A stretch of 64,000 bases of DNA, taken from assembly GCA_965247535.1 (NCBI GenBank), contig OZ252018.1, positions 1,798,001-1,862,000 on the forward strand, given 5' to 3'. The translations under genes and the position numbers were made by a program. The stretch is from JAPPHY01 sp965247535. Its GTDB lineage: Bacteria > Chloroflexota > Dehalococcoidia > Lucifugimonadales > UBA2985. The notes beneath the pieces are model-generated. The model saw only the letters and a list, made by a program, of their open reading frames with translations, was not told the DNA's origin and made no database searches. The first letter of the stretch is position 1, and the number at the start of each line of letters is the position of its first letter. Shown in pieces: positions 54,863 through 63,873 of the stretch.

Positions 54863-55867
54863 TTAGGGAATCCAGGATCTCCAGACTGACTCGTTGGCGT
54901 CAACCCACTCCTGCGCGGCCTGGCGTACGGTCAGGTCGTTCTCGGTAAGGTTGAGGACAATCTCGTTCTGCTGCTCATTGGTCATCTGGAATCCGGACAG
55001 GAAGTCGTATGCCTCGGGAAAATCGTCCTGGAGGCTTGGCCAGATTAGCTTTGCTACGGCGTCGGTTGGGAAGCCGCAGTTGAAGCTTTCGCCATCGGGA
55101 TAGCAGTCCGAAGTCCACTCGGGCATCTCAATCTGCACCAGGTTGTACTTGGCGTGTGCCCAGTGGGGCTCCCACAGGTATGTGAGGATGGGGTCACCCC
55201 GTTGGAAGGCGGCGTCGAGTTCAGCCAGGGCCGCGCCCTCGGACCCGGCGAACACAGGCCGGAAGTCGGCGCCGAAGGCCTCAAGTCGCTCCTCAGGCTT
55301 CGTGTCCCACGCCGCAGTGAACTCCAGGAGTCTGCCACTGGTGCCGGTATCGCTCGTGGCGAAAACGTCCTTGTACTGATTCAGGTCGCCAACAGTGCGA
55401 AGGTTGGGCGCCACTGCATCAATGCCGCGGTCGGCGTCGCCATTGATGACGTAGGAAGGAACGTACCAGCCCGTCTCACCGACTATGCCCACCGTCCCCA
55501 TCCGCTCGACCGTGCCGTCCTCGGCGTTCACGTATTCGTCGAGGAGGTCGGCGCTGTAGGAAGGCCAGTTGCAGCAGACGAAATGGAAATCGCCCCGCTC
55601 AAGACCTATGAACAGGGGCGCCGAGTCGGCAGGTGCGAACTTGGTCGCAACGGTGTGGTCCATCTCCTGCTCCAGCAGGATCTGCGCTACAGCAGTGGTG
55701 ACCAGCTGGCCGTTCCAGTCCTGGTCGACGAGATACAGGGTCCCCCTGGCCTCCGGCTCATCAGCGACTTCGTCGGCTTCTTCTTCACAGGCCAATCCTA
55801 CTACGAGAACCATGGCCATCACCACGACCATAGAAAGACCAGTCCACCTATTCTTCACTGTTTTCAT
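54863..55867 (-). CDS. opuAC: Glycine betaine/choline-type ABC substrate-binding lipoprotein
   Basis: 334 residues, OpuAC family. The signal peptide 1-26 ends VLVVGLAC, a lipobox with the anchor Cys, so it is exported and lipid-anchored. Ligand-pocket features typical of the family are present: LVDQDWNGQLVTTAVAQILL at the start, FHFVCCNWPSYS, DRGIDAVAPNLRTVGDLNQY, PILTYLWEPHWAHAKYNLVQ. The aromatic residues (W, Y, F) line up with the aromatic cage that binds quaternary ammonium groups. It is the last gene of a three-gene importer operon, 119 bp after the permease. Confidence 0.9.
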   Translation of the reverse strand: MKTVKNRWTGLSMVVVMAMVLVVGLACEEEADEVADEPEARGTLYLVDQDWNGQLVTTAVAQILLEQEMDHTVATKFAPADSAPLFIGLERGDFHFVCCNWPSYSADLLDEYVNAEDGTVERMGTVGIVGETGWYVPSYVINGDADRGIDAVAPNLRTVGDLNQYKDVFATSDTGTSGRLLEFTAAWDTKPEERLEAFGADFRPVFAGSEGAALAELDAAFQRGDPILTYLWEPHWAHAKYNLVQIEMPEWTSDCYPDGESFNCGFPTDAVAKLIWPSLQDDFPEAYDFLSGFQMTNEQQNEIVLNLTENDLTVRQAAQEWVDANESVWRSWIP

Positions 55868-55986
55868 TTTCTTTCTCCTCTCTGTGACAGGAGTGTTCTA
55901 GACATTCCTGTCAGATTGCAAAATGCTGCATCGTCCCATAGGCATTCCCCCTTGTGCGAGTTCGCTGACCAGGTGCCGGATTCTTG

Positions 55987-57975
55987 CTACCTCAGTGCCG
56001 CAAGAGGCATTTCCGCGTCTCGTTTGCCTCTGGTCATGCGGTCGAGTGCCATCGCCATGAAGACGATGGTCATTCCGGCAATCAGGCCATCGCCCATTCT
56101 TAGCCAGATGGAGTTTATGAAGACCTCCTGTCCCAGGCCCCCACCGCCCACAAGTCCAGCGATGATCACCATGGCAAACACCATGATAATGGTCTGGTTT
56201 ACACCCATCATTATCGTTGGGAATGCAAGGGGTATCTTTACCTGAAGCATGGTCTGAATACCGGTCGAGCCGTGGGCCTGGGCCGTCTCAATCACCTGTG
56301 CAGGCACTTCCTTGATGCCGAGGCTGGTCATGCGGATCACGGGAGGCAGCGCGTACACCGCCGTTGCTATGATGCCGACGAGGGGCCCGATACCCCATAG
56401 CATTATCACCGGTATCAGGTAAACGAATATCGGCATGGTTTGCATGGTGTCCAGGAATGGCCGCAGGACCGACTCGAAGGCCCTGCTCTGGGAGGCGGCA
56501 ACACCGATTCCCATACCAACCACCACCGTGAACAGCGCTGCGGTCAGAACCTGGCTCAGGGTGTCCATGGTCACGTCCCAAACTCCGCCGAAGCCTGCGA
56601 ATGCCAGACCTGCAACCGCGAGAAGCACCACCCGCCATCCGGCAGTGAAGTAGGCCAGCCCGGCCGCGAGGGCCATGACCGCCGGCCATGGGAGCCAGAG
56701 GAATAGCGTGTTAAAGGGCGAGTACCCAAGTTCCCGGAACAGGCTGTCCCGTACCCAACTTGTAATGAAATGGAGATTGACGGCCATCCAGCCGAATGCC
56801 CGGTTGATGGGATCCGCCATCGAGAAGGTTAGCTCGTCCGGAAAGTCTCTAAGAGGTCCGACCAGAAACCCAATGACCAGCAAGACGGCCAATAGACCCC
56901 CGCCCGAAATAGGAAGAGCGTAGCGGGCAGCCATATTCTTGAGGCTCAGGTCGGCCGTGTCGTGAGAACGCGGACTGATAGCCTGGACGGACATAGCTGA
57001 GCTGGGGCCGGAATTCGCAAGGGCGTAGCTGAGCCTGTCCAGGATGATCGCCAGGAGCACAATGGCGATGCCGCTTTCCAGTCCCTTCCCCGCGTCCACT
57101 TCCCGCAGCGATAGCCATACATCCCTGCCGAGCCCATCGATTCCCACGAGGGCAGTAATAATAACCATGGCAATTGCCATCATAATGGTCTGGTTGATGC
57201 CCATCATGATCGAGCTCTTTGCCAGCGGCAGCTGGACCTGATACAGCGTCTGAGACATCGTCGATCCGTGCGAGTGGGCCGTCTCCATAGCGGCCTGGGG
57301 GACCTGCCGGATCCCCAAGTTGGTGAGCCTTATGACGGGAGGAATGCAGTAGACCACCGTAAGAAAGACGCCTTGTGTGCCGCTCACTCCGAATAGGACC
57401 AGGGCTGGAATGAGATATACAAAGGCAGGCAGGACCTGCATGGTGTCGAGAACGGGGCGGACGACCGCCTCGAAGCGATCGCTGAATGCAGCGAATACAC
57501 CGATCGGCACACCAACTCCTACAGCGATAATCACTGAAACCCCCACTACGCTTACAGTGAGCATCGCGGAATCCCAGTACCCGTTGAAGGCAGTGAACAA
57601 GGTTGCAGCGCCGCAGAACACCCCAAGCCACCTTCCGCCGAGCCTGAACCCCAACATCGATACCGCCGCCACGACGACGGTCCAGGGGAGCCAGAGGAGG
57701 AACGTGTCTAGCCCGGCGAGAGCCGAGTCTATCACTTCAGAGATTGGGTTGAAGAACCAGGCGAGGGTATCGCCGAACCACTCAAAGAAGGTGTCAATCG
57801 GTTCCTGAATGGGAGGCTCCCAGCTCCGCGGCCAGTTTCCGAAGTCGGTGCTTGCATTGGTGGTCGCCAGTGAATAGGCCAGAATGTATGCGGCGATGGC
57901 AAGGGTTGTCCATAGAATGGTCTGGAACCGGCGCTCCAGGAAAGGGCGAATCTGGAGAGCCTCCGTGCGGATCAC
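55987..57975 (-). CDS. opuAB: Glycine betaine/proline-type ABC permease, two permease domains fused
   Basis: 662 residues, about twice a normal OpuAB. Each half has the binding-protein-dependent permease core. Half 1 (about 110-310): RPVLDTMQVLPAFVYLIPAL, YCIPPVIRLTNLGIRQVPQA and INQTIMMAIAMVIITALVG. Half 2 (about 440-645): RPFLDTMQTMPIFVYLIPVI, YALPPVIRMTSLGIKEVPAQ and VNQTIIMVFAMVIIAGLVG. Each has its own coupling EAA-like loop. One chain could replace the usual homodimer. GTG 57975 overlaps the ATPase stop by 4 bp (GTGA). It acts as the membrane channel for osmoprotectant uptake. Confidence 0.92.
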   Translation of the reverse strand: MIRTEALQIRPFLERRFQTILWTTLAIAAYILAYSLATTNASTDFGNWPRSWEPPIQEPIDTFFEWFGDTLAWFFNPISEVIDSALAGLDTFLLWLPWTVVVAAVSMLGFRLGGRWLGVFCGAATLFTAFNGYWDSAMLTVSVVGVSVIIAVGVGVPIGVFAAFSDRFEAVVRPVLDTMQVLPAFVYLIPALVLFGVSGTQGVFLTVVYCIPPVIRLTNLGIRQVPQAAMETAHSHGSTMSQTLYQVQLPLAKSSIMMGINQTIMMAIAMVIITALVGIDGLGRDVWLSLREVDAGKGLESGIAIVLLAIILDRLSYALANSGPSSAMSVQAISPRSHDTADLSLKNMAARYALPISGGGLLAVLLVIGFLVGPLRDFPDELTFSMADPINRAFGWMAVNLHFITSWVRDSLFRELGYSPFNTLFLWLPWPAVMALAAGLAYFTAGWRVVLLAVAGLAFAGFGGVWDVTMDTLSQVLTAALFTVVVGMGIGVAASQSRAFESVLRPFLDTMQTMPIFVYLIPVIMLWGIGPLVGIIATAVYALPPVIRMTSLGIKEVPAQVIETAQAHGSTGIQTMLQVKIPLAFPTIMMGVNQTIIMVFAMVIIAGLVGGGGLGQEVFINSIWLRMGDGLIAGMTIVFMAMALDRMTRGKRDAEMPLAALR

Positions 57976-59147
57976 GTCGCAACTCCATCGTCGCCTACGA
58001 GGGCCGTGATTACCGCCTCACGGCTGATGATGCCGATGCACCGGCCGTGATCCAGGACGGCGATGGGGGCGTCGCCGTCGATGGCCAGGGGAATCAGCCG
58101 TTCGAGGCGGGTATCCGGCTCCACTATGGCGCAGGAATTCCACATTACGGAGGCGACGCTCAAGTCGGCCACCCCGCTACCAAGCACATCCGCCAAATAA
58201 ACCGTCCCGATGAAGCGATCCTGCCCGTCTACGACGACCGCGCTGTCGCATTCCTGGGCGGCCAGCCTCGTCATCAGGTCGGCTATGCCTTCATCTACGG
58301 TGGCGAATACTCCGGGCGGGGTCATGATCGAACGCGCGCTTAGCACCTTGGATCTGGGCACGTCCCGGGTAAAGTCCCGCACGTAATCGTTGATCGGGTT
58401 GGAGACCAGCTCCTCCGGCGTGCCTGTCTGAACGAACTCGCCGTCTTTCATTATGGCGACCCGGTCCCCGATCTTTAGGGCCTCGAGGAAATCGTGGGTT
58501 ATGAATACCATCGTCTTCTGGACCAGCTGCTGGAGCCCAATCAACTGGTCCTGCATGTCTCGGCGAATGAGAGGATCCAGAGCGCTGAACGGCTCATCGA
58601 AGAGGAGGAGCTCCGGGTCGACTGCAAGGGCGCGGGCCAGCCCAACACGCTGCTGCATTCCGCCGCTCAGCTCGTGCGGGTACCGTTCCTCCCATCCCGT
58701 GAGCCCCACCATTTCTATGACTTCGGCGGCGCGGTTGAGTTGAGTGGCCTTGTCAATTCCCTGAATCTGGAGGCCGTACACTACGTTGTCCAGAACCCGT
58801 TTGTGGGGAAAGTTGCCGAAGTGCTGGAAGACCATGCCCATCTTGTGGCGGCGGATGTCCCGCAGCTGCTGCTTGTTCATCGCGAGCAAGTCCTCGCCGT
58901 CTATGAAGACCTCGCCGCGAGTAGGTTCGATGAGACGGCCAAGACAGCGGACAAGTGTCGACTTACCGCTGCCGGAGAGGCCCATAATGACGAAGGTCTC
59001 CCCTTCCCGTACATGGAAGGAGACGTCCCTGACGGCGAGCACGCAGCCCGTCTGGGCCAAGACCTCCTCCCTGGAAAGGGCAGCGTCGACGGAGTCCGCA
59101 AGATCCCTGGCTCCGTCTCCAAACACCTTCCAGAGGTTTCGGCACAC
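57972..59147 (-). CDS. opuAA: Glycine betaine/proline-type ABC ATPase with CBS domains
   Basis: 391 residues. Walker A GLSGSGKST (about 55-63), Q-loop VFQHFGNFPHKRV, signature LSGGMQQRVGLARAL, Walker B LLLFDEPFSALDPL, H-loop TMVFITHDFLEALK. A C-terminal CBS pair (about 275-385) includes GVFATVDEGIADLMTRLAAQ and PIAVLDHGRCIGIISREAVI; in OpuA this pair senses ionic strength. The start is GTG 59147 (RNLWKVFGDG). First gene of the importer operon, coupled to the permease. Confidence 0.93.
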   Translation of the reverse strand: MCRNLWKVFGDGARDLADSVDAALSREEVLAQTGCVLAVRDVSFHVREGETFVIMGLSGSGKSTLVRCLGRLIEPTRGEVFIDGEDLLAMNKQQLRDIRRHKMGMVFQHFGNFPHKRVLDNVVYGLQIQGIDKATQLNRAAEVIEMVGLTGWEERYPHELSGGMQQRVGLARALAVDPELLLFDEPFSALDPLIRRDMQDQLIGLQQLVQKTMVFITHDFLEALKIGDRVAIMKDGEFVQTGTPEELVSNPINDYVRDFTRDVPRSKVLSARSIMTPPGVFATVDEGIADLMTRLAAQECDSAVVVDGQDRFIGTVYLADVLGSGVADLSVASVMWNSCAIVEPDTRLERLIPLAIDGDAPIAVLDHGRCIGIISREAVITALVGDDGVAT

Positions 59148-59369
59148 GAGCGTTACGCCAGCGTCTACTCCGGATAGACTGGCCGACCCCGACGCATTCG
59201 CTGAGCCGGATCCCCCTGGTATGCTATTGATATTCTTACCGCCTGCTACGTTATTCCGGTCGGGATGAGCGCAGGGTTAGCGGGAAAGAAGGCCGCCAGT
59301 GCAGGGGCTCAGTTGCCCAAGGTGATCAGTGAGGCCGGATGCGCTTGCAGCTCTGCCAGTGCTGCTCTG
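59148..59369. other. Region upstream of the importer operon
   Basis: No gene is supported here; a promoter for opuA is expected but none with clear boxes was found. Confidence 0.35.
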
Positions 59370-59670
59370 TCAGCGTCCTCTCTTCATGCAGCGTGTAGAG
59401 AATCTCGCTGTTGCAACTAGTACCTCAGCTTCCCGCCGCCAAGCCCTCTCCACCCCTTGCGGTCCACGCTCCGGCCGCCACTCCGGAGAAGATCGGTTGG
59501 CGTGGACATGCGCAGGAGCGTGGACCGGGTGCGCAACCGCCTTGCCGAGTCGGGCAATGGCAACGTTCTCCATGCTCGACCGCCCGGAGGAGTTCGGCCA
59601 ATCGGTTCTTGGCCTCTATGGCACCAATCTGACGCAGGTCGATTCCAACCTGTCGCTCTGACCAAACCAC
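59370..59670 (-). pseudogene. Phd/YefM-type antitoxin remnant, frameshifted
   Basis: The N-terminal part (59670 to about 59575) reads LRQIGAIEAKNRLAELLRAV-EHGE, the DNA-binding signature of prevent-host-death antitoxins. The next strand continues in another frame (NVAIARLGKAVAHPV, 59571 onward), corresponding to the usual GERVTITRHGKPVARLV. No VapC-like or other toxin is present next to it, so this is a decayed toxin-antitoxin locus. Confidence 0.6.
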
Positions 59671-59864
59671 TTTACCAATTGTTTCCTACCAAGGTCAACC
59701 ACGTGTGCCGGGTCAGGAGATTCGGACAAGACCTCTCTGCCCCTTGCACTAGTATTGAGCTAGTGGTGATAGAACTGGTCCGTAATCTCATAACCCGGGG
59801 CTTGGTGGAGACGCACCGTCTCGCAGGTGCGGTTCCAGGCCAGGAGGGTCCGCTTTAGCCCGCC

Positions 59865-60520
59865 CTAATCAGCGGAGACGTGGGGACGAGCGAGGACGGC
59901 GCGTTCTGGCTGGCGTTCCTGCGTTCGCTGGTGACCTCCGATGCGCATCGGGGACTGAAGGATGCCATCGCTACGGTGTTCGCCGGCGCGTCGTGGCAGC
60001 GCAGCCGCACCCACTGCATGACCAATCTGCTCTCCAAGGTTCCCCGGCGTGCCCAGCCGTGGGTGGCGACCATAGTCCGGACGATCTATCAACAGCCGTC
60101 ACCTCAAGAGGTGCACGCGCAGCACGCGCGCATCGTGGGCATGCTCGATGAGCGCTTCCCCCAAGCCGCCGAGCTGTTGGCTGACGCGGGCCCCGACATC
60201 CTGGCCTTCACTACCTTTCCCGCGATCCATTGGAAGCAGATCTGGTCGAACAACCCCCAGGAGCGCCTCAACAAGGAGATCAGACGCCGGACTGACGTGG
60301 TGGGCATCTTCCCGAACCGCGCTGCGGTCCGGAGGCTCATCGGGGCAGTCCTCGCCGAGCAGCACGACGAGTGGCAGGTCGCCCGCCGCTATCTGCCCGC
60401 TCTTGCCATGGACATCGGCGGCCAGCACAGCATGGAGGCATCAATCATTCTTCCCGCAGGAGCAGCTTGATCAATCAGCGAGGGTGACGCTCTTACACCA
60501 GTTGACGGGACACGACCCCT
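59865..60520 (+). mobile_element. IS256-family transposase remnant
   Basis: The readable frame 59880-60470 encodes the C-terminal part of a mutator-type transposase: GTSEDGAFWLAFLRSL, VTSDAHRGLKDAIATVFAGA, SWQRSRTHCMTNLLSKVPRR, WSNNPQERLNKEIRRRTDVV. The N-terminal half is missing and about 12 residues between FLRSL and VTSDAH have been lost. The right end continues to about 60520 (CCAGTTGACGGGACACGAC), which looks like the IS terminus. Confidence 0.8.
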
Positions 60521-60591
60521 CTGAGCCGGCAATGGCTTCAGTCTGCGCACGAGCGATCCGTCGACTACCCTGCCCAAGGCGTGCTTGTACA

Positions 60592-60732
60592 ATGACTTCC
60601 GAACCTGATGTGCAACGGTCGAGAGCGGCCCAGGTAGGGTTCGCAAAGAGGGCTTACCGCGAGTCCTTCACCTCCGAAGACGGCCGCCGTGGCCTGGCCC
60701 AGGAGGAGCTGCTCCGGCGCTTGATACTGTAG
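60592..60732 (+). CDS. Possible 46-residue protein
   Basis: ATG 60592 to TAG 60732: MTSEPDVQRSRAAQVGFAKR, ending EELLRRLIL. It is charged and helical, with no family recognised. A TACAAT lies just before the start and would be too close for a leader, so support is weak. Confidence 0.25.
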   Translation: MTSEPDVQRSRAAQVGFAKRAYRESFTSEDGRRGLAQEELLRRLIL

Positions 60733-61283
60733 GGTAAGAATATGATAGACACGGAAAGATCATCAATGCACTGCTGAGGGGATGAGGTCCGCATACACGG
60801 GCTGGCAGGGGGAGGCCGTAGCATTCGGCCTTTGGGACACGATGTCGGTCCCGCTTACCCCTTGGGAATGGCAATCCGGCAGTGGAAGGCTTGGTTCAAC
60901 GCCGACCAGATTTGACCTTATAGGGGCGCTCACACATGAGCGTCCCTATAAGCCCCACCTAACTGGACTCGAACCAATCGACCAGTTCATACGAGGCAAG
61001 CTCGTTGGTCCTGAGCGGCGCAGCAACTAGGGGATCCGATCTTCTCCTCTCGCCGCCTCCAAATCGACCGCCCACGAGTACCTGAGTTTTTGGTGTCGAT
61101 TGAGTAATTGGGATGGACGAGCTTAGGATGAGCGGAGGGGTGGTTTTCCTTCCCGCTCGTGGTGAGCCTGTCGAACCATTTGAGCGGTCATCTTACGCGT
61201 CCGCTCATCCTGAGCTTGTCGAAGGACATGAGCGGACGGCTGTTGCGGTACTGGCCTCGCCGCCGCCCTCACCCCAGCCCGCC
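60733..61283. other. Intergenic region with dispersed repeat
   Basis: No gene is supported. A small palindrome TATAGGGGCGCTCACACATG followed by AGCGTCCCTATAA (about 60920-60952) and the paired repeat at 61153-61236 are the only structures seen. Confidence 0.5.
61153..61236. repeat. Dispersed palindromic repeat (CTTCGACAAGCTCAGG family), paired copy
   Basis: CCGCTCGTGGTGAGCCTGTC, ending CCATTTGAGCGG, a short spacer, then CCGCTCATCCTGAGCTTGTC ending CATGAGCGG. Confidence 0.85.
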
Positions 61284-63311
61284 CTACTCTTCCCGCACGT
61301 ACACCAGTTGATTCACGTCCAGCGGGCCGTCGATGGTCTGCCGCCGCCCGGACGGCCACACCACCTCTATGCTTTCAATCGATTGCGCTTCACCCAGCCC
61401 AAAGTATAGCGGCAGCAGGCTCTGCGACAGGTATCCCGACTTGCCGTCGTGGACGCGGGTGTAGGCGCCGCCGCCTGCGCGTACCGTCACGGTTGCGCCC
61501 AGCCCATCGCGGTTAGACTCGGTGCCCTCCAACGCGACCTTCAAGTAGCTGAGCGTGTCGAGGGACTCCGCAAGGCTGCTCACCAGCAGCTGCGGCCCGG
61601 CGTTGAAGTCGCTCGTAACGATGTCCAGGTCGCCGTCGTCGTCCAGGTCGAATACGGCGGACGAGCGGGAGCCGATGGCTCCCCACACGGTTGTCCGGCC
61701 AGTGAGACCGCCCTCCAGGCAGAGGCGGTGCGCGCGGTCCTCGCCTGCGCAGTCGATCTCGAAAGCCGGCTCGGCGGTCCGGCCGGACCGCCGAGGTTCC
61801 ACGCCCAGGATGAACTCGCTGTCCAGGAAGCCTTCGCCGCGGTTGTTGAGCAGCACTGAGTTTACGGCATAGCGGAAGGGGAAGCTCATGCTGCCCGTGA
61901 CGAACGCGTCCTGGTAGCCGTCCGCGTTGAGGTCGCCCACACTCAGGCCCCAAGGCCAGTAGGTCTCCGCGCCCAGCTCATTGGAGACCTCCCGGTATGA
62001 GCCGTCGCCCTGATTCTCGTAGAAGGCGTTGCCATAGATGCTGCGGCCACCGCTCCGCAGGAAGATCTCCGGCCACTGCATTCTCGACTTCGCCTTCTCT
62101 CTCTCCGGCCCTATGTCCTCACTCATGTCCGAGTGCATGTCGGTCACGAAGACGTCAACGTCGCCGTCGTTGTCGTAGTCGAACGCCTTGACGCCCATCG
62201 CGCCCCAGGGCGTCCGCGGGAACGCGTCTTCGCTCAGCACGAAGCGGCCGCCAACGTTCTCGTAGAGGCGGTCGTGGCCCTGCATGTTGAGCACGTAAAG
62301 GTCCGGCATGCCGTCGCCGTTCACGTCCAGAGGCGTAGCGTCGCCGGACCAGGCAGCGTCCGCCAGGCCGGCCTCCTCCGTGACGTCCGCGAACCGGCCT
62401 CCGCCCAGGTTGCGGTACAGCACGCTGCTCTCCGAGCGATCGGGGTACAGATGGCCCTCGAACGCGTCCTCCAGCCCGTCCGGGAACTCGAAGCTGTCCG
62501 ACTCGTATTCGGCGGCGGTAACATCGAGCGTCATTTGCCGCAGCCGCTCCGATGTGTACCGGCCCACGTTTGCCACGTAGAGATCGACAAGACCGTCCGC
62601 GTCGTAGTCGAAGAACACGGCGCCGGAGGAGTGACCCGCGTATCCGGTGCCGGACTGGGCGGTGATGTCGCGAAACGCGCCCGCCCCGTCGTTCTCGAAC
62701 ATGAGGTTGCCCGAGCGAATGGTGGTAACGTACAGGTCGGGGTCACCGTCGTTGTCGATGTCCGCGAATGACGCGCTCACGCTGACGCGATCGTCGACGG
62801 CCACGCCCGCGGCCGCCGTCACGTCCTCGAACCGGCCGCCGCCGAGGTTGCGCCACAGCTGGTTGGCGCCGACCTGGTTCACGAAGTAGATGTCGTGGAG
62901 GCCGTCGCCGTCCACGTCCGCGACGGCGAGGCCATTGCCGTGATCGTAGTGGACGGCCTTGTATGTGCGGGCGGCGTCATCCACCGGCCGGTGCCGGAAG
63001 GTGATGCCGCTCTCCTCAACGCGGTCGACGAACCGGAAGGCGCAGAAAACGTCGAGCCGGTCCGCGGAGGCAATCTGTTCCGACCTGCGCTCGTCGAGCC
63101 ACGGCGGATCGAGCGCCTCCGCGGGATAGGCGTACACGCCGTCCGCGACGGGCGTCCGCTCCACAGCGGCGTGTTCACCGCACGGCGGTCCCGCGGGCTG
63201 CGCCGAGGCGTCCGGCTCGACCATCCTGTGCCCGCACGCGGCCGCCGCGAGGAGCAGCAGCGCCGCGAGCGCGGCGGTGCGGAGGAACGCCGGCAACCTG
63301 CGCCCGGTCAC
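61284..63311 (-). CDS. CRTAC1 family lipoprotein (FG-GAP/VCBS repeats with ASPIC/UnbV domain)
   Basis: 675 residues. GTG 63311. The signal peptide ends LLLLAAAAC, a lipobox. FG-GAP/VCBS blades follow with calcium-loop motifs DVDGDGLHDIYFVN, DIDNDGDPDLYVT, DYDADGLVDLYVANVG, DVNGDGMPDLYVLN, DYDNDGDVDVFVTDM, DLNADGYQDAFVTG and DLDDDGDLDIVTSD, which build a beta-propeller. The C-terminal ASPIC/UnbV domain has TVTVRAGGGAYTRVHDGKSG and SIEVVWPSGRRQTIDG. The protein is predicted on the outer face of the membrane; its function in bacteria is not established. Confidence 0.93.
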   Translation of the reverse strand: MTGRRLPAFLRTAALAALLLLAAAACGHRMVEPDASAQPAGPPCGEHAAVERTPVADGVYAYPAEALDPPWLDERRSEQIASADRLDVFCAFRFVDRVEESGITFRHRPVDDAARTYKAVHYDHGNGLAVADVDGDGLHDIYFVNQVGANQLWRNLGGGRFEDVTAAAGVAVDDRVSVSASFADIDNDGDPDLYVTTIRSGNLMFENDGAGAFRDITAQSGTGYAGHSSGAVFFDYDADGLVDLYVANVGRYTSERLRQMTLDVTAAEYESDSFEFPDGLEDAFEGHLYPDRSESSVLYRNLGGGRFADVTEEAGLADAAWSGDATPLDVNGDGMPDLYVLNMQGHDRLYENVGGRFVLSEDAFPRTPWGAMGVKAFDYDNDGDVDVFVTDMHSDMSEDIGPEREKAKSRMQWPEIFLRSGGRSIYGNAFYENQGDGSYREVSNELGAETYWPWGLSVGDLNADGYQDAFVTGSMSFPFRYAVNSVLLNNRGEGFLDSEFILGVEPRRSGRTAEPAFEIDCAGEDRAHRLCLEGGLTGRTTVWGAIGSRSSAVFDLDDDGDLDIVTSDFNAGPQLLVSSLAESLDTLSYLKVALEGTESNRDGLGATVTVRAGGGAYTRVHDGKSGYLSQSLLPLYFGLGEAQSIESIEVVWPSGRRQTIDGPLDVNQLVYVREE

Positions 63312-63354
63312 GCCTGCCCCTCACTCGATACGGTGGTGAGCCGCGCCCCGGCAC

Positions 63355-63381
63355 CGTCATTCCCGCGAAAGCGGGAATCCA
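63355..63381. repeat. Palindromic repeat, TTCCCGCGAAAGCGGGAA family, copy 1
   Basis: CGTCATTCCCGCGAAAGCGG followed by GAATCCA, a perfect TTCCCGC/GCGGGAA stem. It lies 45 bp after the GIY-YIG stop. Confidence 0.9.
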
Positions 63382-63425
63382 CACCCGGAGCCTCGCAGTT
63401 GCCACGGCCCAAACGGTTACCCACT

Positions 63426-63719
63426 TCAGCAAATCCCATCATACAAGTCTCGCCACGCCGGGTTGCTCTCCTCAATCAACTCAATCTTCCATGCCCTGTA
63501 CCACTTTTTCATGGCCCTTTCCCTCGTGATAGCGCTGACCATGAACTCGTGAATCTCATACCATACCAGCATATGAACGCCGTAACGCTTCGTGAATCCC
63601 TCTACGTACCCATTCCGGTGTTGCCAAACGCGACTTACAAGGTCGGAGGTTACTCCTATGTACAGGCTCCCTCTCGGTCGGCTTGCCAGGATGTAGACAG
63701 CGGGTGTTTTCGTTTGCAA
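63426..63719 (-). CDS. Small GIY-YIG nuclease domain protein
   Basis: 97 residues consisting only of a GIY-YIG domain: VYILASRPRGSLYIGVTSDL (the GIY-YIG strands), RVWQHRNGYVEGFTKRYGVH (catalytic Arg and the conserved His/Tyr), and LVWYEIHEFMVSAITRERAM with the metal-binding Glu. The end KKWYRAWKIELIEESNPAWR matches the compact UPF0213-like group. The gene sits between copies of a palindromic repeat, like other small GIY-YIG genes, which suggests a mobile or repeat-associated role; the biochemical target is unknown. Confidence 0.9.
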   Translation of the reverse strand: MQTKTPAVYILASRPRGSLYIGVTSDLVSRVWQHRNGYVEGFTKRYGVHMLVWYEIHEFMVSAITRERAMKKWYRAWKIELIEESNPAWRDLYDGIC

Positions 63720-63724
63720 CGTCA

Positions 63725-63752
63725 GTGGACTCCTGCTGCGCGGGAATGACGG
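63725..63752. repeat. Palindromic repeat, same family, degenerate copy 2
   Basis: GTGGACTCCTGCTGCGCGGG, then AATGACGG: the right arm is conserved and the left arm is degraded. It lies 6 bp upstream of the GIY-YIG start. Confidence 0.7.
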
Positions 63753-63824
63753 TCAAGGTGGGTTGCGGTTCCCAGCGTGCGGGGGAATGCTTGCGGGTAC
63801 GGCCGCACGACGCGGACGGGGACA

Positions 63825-63852
63825 TAGATTCCCGCTTGCGCGGGAATGACGG
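63825..63852. repeat. Palindromic repeat, same family, copy 3
   Basis: TAGATTCCCGCTTGCGCGGG, then AATGACGG: an intact TTCCCGC/GCGGGAA stem in the opposite sense to copy 1. A further worn copy is visible at about 63762-63791. Confidence 0.85.
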
Positions 63853-63873
63853 TGCGCCACGGGAAGTGGCCCC

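Noticed and set aside
23284..63852. Repeated palindromes as a CRISPR array
   Set aside because: No regular repeat-spacer spacing and no cas genes; copies are scattered singly or in pairs.
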